This document shows positions 61,791 through 64,000 of a stretch of 64,000 bases of DNA, piece by piece. Origin of the DNA: Lewinellaceae bacterium. Lineage in GTDB: Bacteria; Bacteroidota; Bacteroidia; Chitinophagales; Saprospiraceae. Numbering within the stretch: position 1 is the first letter of the stretch; each line of letters starts with the position of its first letter. The translations under genes were made by a program, and so were the position numbers. The stretch spans positions 744,001-808,000 of the forward strand of contig JACJYB010000001.1 in NCBI GenBank assembly GCA_020636355.1, in the 5' to 3' direction. The notes below the pieces were generated by a model. It did no database searches. It saw only the letters and a program-made list of their open reading frames with translations, and had not been told where the DNA came from.

Positions 61791-63191
61791 ATGAAACCAT
61801 TTCTAGATGAGGATTTCCTGCTGGAAAACCAAACAGCAAAAACGCTGTACCATGATTATGCAAAAGAAATGGCCATCATTGATTACCACAATCATTTGCC
61901 ACCCCAGGAAATCGCCGATGATAAGAATTTCCCAAACATTACTGCGATCTGGCTCCATGGAGATCATTACAAATGGAGGGCGATGCGAACCCTTGGCATT
62001 CGGGAGCACTTCATAACCGGTGCAGCCACCGATGCCGAAAAATTTCAAAAATGGGCTGAGGTGGTGCCTTTTACGGCCCGTAATCCGCTGTTTCATTGGA
62101 CGCACCTGGAACTCAAGCGGTATTTTGGAGTCTCTGAAATATTGAATGCATCTTCTGGTCCGGGAATTTACAAACATGCATCGGACTTGTTGACGACCCC
62201 GGAATTTTCGACCAGGTCCCTATTGCGGAAAATGAAGGTCGAAGTGGTCTGTACCACGGATGATCCTGCTGATGACCTGCGATACCACCAACAGGTGTAC
62301 CGTGAAGGATTCACTACCCGAATGCTCCCGGCCTTTCGGCCGGACAAAGCCATACTGATTGAGCGGGATGGCTATATGGAATACATCTCCAACCTCGCAG
62401 AAGTTTCTAACCGGTCTATCGACACGGTCGACGATCTGCTGGAGGTTTTGCAAAGTCGCGTTAAATATTTTAGTGAAAATGGATGTAAACTGGCTGACCA
62501 TGGACTGGATTACATCTTTGCATCGGATTATACGGAGAAAGAGGTTAATGATATCTTCCAGAAGAAACGTAGCGGCTCCTTTATTACTCGTGAGGAAGCT
62601 TTGAAATTCCAGTCCCATGTCCTTTTTGAATTGGGTAAGATGTACGCGTCCGAGGGATGGGTGCAACAGTTTCACCTGGGTGCGTTACGTAATGCCAATA
62701 CCCGTATGCTGCGTGAATTGGGCCCGGATACGGGCTTTGATAGTATTGGAGATTATCCACAAGCCCAATCACTGGCTTATTTCCTGAACCGGCTCGACAA
62801 TGAAAATAAACTTGCCAAAACCGTATTGTATAACCTCAACCCGGCCGACAATGAAATCATAGCCAGCATGATAGGTAATTTTAACGATGGAAGTGTGCGG
62901 GGAAAGATGCAATTTGGATCAGGCTGGTGGTTTCTTGATCAGAAAGATGGTATGGAGCGGCAAATCAATGCCCTTTCAAACATTGGTTTGTTGAGTTGCT
63001 TCATCGGGATGCTCACGGACAGTCGGAGTTTCCTTTCATTTCCCCGTCATGAATATTTCCGCCGCATCTTATGTAATTTGATAGGCAGGGACGTCCATAA
63101 TGGTGAGCTGCCGGATGATACCAAATGGCTGGGTAGCCTGGTCCAGGATATTTGTTATAACAACGCCAGGCATTATTTTGACTTTGAATAA
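61791..63191 (+). CDS. uxaC: Glucuronate isomerase
   Basis: This 466-residue enzyme isomerises D-glucuronate to fructuronate and D-galacturonate to tagaturonate. Hallmarks of the family are DYHNHLPPQEI near the N-terminus, TDDPADDL, PAFRPDKA, GWVQQFHLGALRNANTRML, IGDYPQAQSLAYFL and FPRHEYFRRILC. The ATG at 61791 is preceded by AAAGGAACCA and starts the conserved part; an in-frame start at 61680 lies inside the esterase gene. It sits between a pectin-type esterase and 2-keto-3-deoxygluconate kinase, giving the cytoplasmic entry step of uronate catabolism. Confidence 0.97.
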   Translation: MKPFLDEDFLLENQTAKTLYHDYAKEMAIIDYHNHLPPQEIADDKNFPNITAIWLHGDHYKWRAMRTLGIREHFITGAATDAEKFQKWAEVVPFTARNPLFHWTHLELKRYFGVSEILNASSGPGIYKHASDLLTTPEFSTRSLLRKMKVEVVCTTDDPADDLRYHQQVYREGFTTRMLPAFRPDKAILIERDGYMEYISNLAEVSNRSIDTVDDLLEVLQSRVKYFSENGCKLADHGLDYIFASDYTEKEVNDIFQKKRSGSFITREEALKFQSHVLFELGKMYASEGWVQQFHLGALRNANTRMLRELGPDTGFDSIGDYPQAQSLAYFLNRLDNENKLAKTVLYNLNPADNEIIASMIGNFNDGSVRGKMQFGSGWWFLDQKDGMERQINALSNIGLLSCFIGMLTDSRSFLSFPRHEYFRRILCNLIGRDVHNGELPDDTKWLGSLVQDICYNNARHYFDFE

Positions 63192-63203
63192 CTCGAATGA
63201 TCT

Positions 63204-64000
63204 ATGAAGAAAATTGTCACCTTCGGTGAAATTATGCTACGGCTTACGCCACCCGGATTTCTACGATTTTCCCAGGCGCCTTCCTTTGATGTAGTCTATG
63301 GCGGAGGGGAATCCAACGTTGCCGTTTCCCTGGCAAATTATGGGCTACCCGTTGACTTTGTAAGTCGGATCCCTGCCAACGAGATAGGAGAATGTGCCAT
63401 TATGGAAATGAAAAAACGTTCCGTGGGCACACAACATATCCTGCGCGGTGGCGAACGGTTGGGGATTTATTTCCTCGAAATGGGTGCTATGGCGCGAGGA
63501 AGCAAGGTCGTCTATGATCGGGCTCATAGTGGTATGGCCTCCATGACCAAAGGGATGGTGGACTGGGATGAAGTATTCCGAGATGCCCAATGGTTTCATT
63601 GGACGGGTATAACGCCAGCAATATCCCAGGGGGCTGCTGAAGCAACACTGGAAGCCATCCACGCCGCTAACCGGCTCGGGATAACCGTTTCTACGGACCT
63701 GAATTACCGGAAGAACCTCTGGAAATATGGGAAGAAGTCATCCGAAGTTATGCCGGAACTCGTGGCCGGTTGTGACGTGATCCTTGGTAATGAGGAAGAT
63801 GCTGAGAAACATTTTGGCATCCATCCGGAAGGGGTTGACGTGACCCGGGAAGATTCCATGGATGCTATGGCCTATCAGTCGGTTTGCCAGCAGCTGATGA
63901 CTCGTTTTCCCAGGTGTAAAAAAGCCATCATTACGCTGAGGGGAAGTATTTCGGCTTCACATAATACCTGGACCGGCGTCTTGTACAATGGAAAAGAGCT
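63204..64000 (+). CDS. kdgK: 2-keto-3-deoxygluconate kinase, C-terminus cut by window edge
   Basis: An open frame from the ATG at 63204 runs to the right edge (265 codons). It matches PfkB-family 2-keto-3-deoxygluconate kinases: IVTFGEIMLRLTPPG, VVYGGGESNVAVSLANYG (first PfkB signature), FHWTGITPA, STDLNYRKNLW and ILGNEEDAEKHFG. It phosphorylates KDG to KDPG. The catalytic GAGD motif should lie beyond the edge. It starts 12 bp after uxaC, so the two are co-transcribed. Confidence 0.92.
   Translation, partial: MKKIVTFGEIMLRLTPPGFLRFSQAPSFDVVYGGGESNVAVSLANYGLPVDFVSRIPANEIGECAIMEMKKRSVGTQHILRGGERLGIYFLEMGAMARGSKVVYDRAHSGMASMTKGMVDWDEVFRDAQWFHWTGITPAISQGAAEATLEAIHAANRLGITVSTDLNYRKNLWKYGKKSSEVMPELVAGCDVILGNEEDAEKHFGIHPEGVDVTREDSMDAMAYQSVCQQLMTRFPRCKKAIITLRGSISASHNTWTGVLYNGKE

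Overview
The window looks like a stretch of chromosome from a Bacteroidota bacterium, most likely of the Saprospiria or a related environmental lineage. The evidence is: C-terminal sorting domains of the type IX secretion system (both type A and type B), many lipoproteins with Bacteroidota-style lipoboxes, a TonB-dependent receptor with an N-terminal carboxypeptidase-regulatory-like domain, DUF5916 and DUF4874/DUF4832 proteins, and several promoters of the Bacteroidota form TTG-N20-TAnnTTTG. The placement below phylum is inference. No rRNA, tRNA or CRISPR array was seen.

Layout. 1-6.7 kb (minus strand): a GMC oxidoreductase cut by the window edge with its gluconate-dehydrogenase-subunit-3-like partner, a GH20 hexosaminidase, a small Cys-rich lipoprotein, a VOC protein, a GH43-like enzyme and an EVE-domain/MarR operon. 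6.8-14.2 kb: a second GH20 with an inserted domain, directly downstream of a TonB receptor that has no SusD, then a GH3 enzyme. 14.4-18.7 kb: an AraC regulator, a small membrane methyltransferase-like protein, a 0.63-kb element with terminal inverted repeats, and a metallophosphoesterase/CDP-alcohol phosphatidyltransferase operon. 18.9-27.2 kb: a large GH2 enzyme, a nucleoside-hydrolase-like lipoprotein, a GH29 fucosidase, an NTF2/monooxygenase-like fusion and a second AraC regulator.

27.3-34.5 kb holds the most unusual part: three paralogous lipoproteins with an apparent four-fold, hemopexin-like internal repeat. They alternate with two type IX-secreted proteins. The two transcription units of the paralogs share a promoter architecture with 11-bp-spaced GTCTAC direct repeats. 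34.7-44.3 kb: a dipeptidase, an exported SelA-like PLP enzyme, a sorbosone-dehydrogenase-like protein fused to cytochrome c, a hydroxyacid dehydrogenase, DUF2911, a transglutaminase-like protein and an MgtC-like protein. 44.3-50.3 kb: a GH2 enzyme, a 1.5-kb array of composite tandem repeats, and a beta-lactamase-fold serine hydrolase.

50.6-55.9 kb: a heterodimeric ABC exporter convergent with a LytS/LytTR-type two-component system. 56-60.9 kb: a DUF5916 protein, a parallel beta-helix protein with a type A sorting domain, 5-formyl-THF cyclo-ligase and an ACT-domain protein. 61-64 kb: an operon of an SGNH (rhamnogalacturonan-acetylesterase-like) esterase, glucuronate isomerase and 2-keto-3-deoxygluconate kinase, cut by the right edge.

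Together the genes describe a polysaccharide- and glycoprotein-degrading organism: amino-sugar, fucose, beta-gluco/galacto and uronic-acid chemistry in the envelope, with uronate catabolism in the cytoplasm. The carbohydrate genes are scattered in short operons rather than in one SusCD-type locus.
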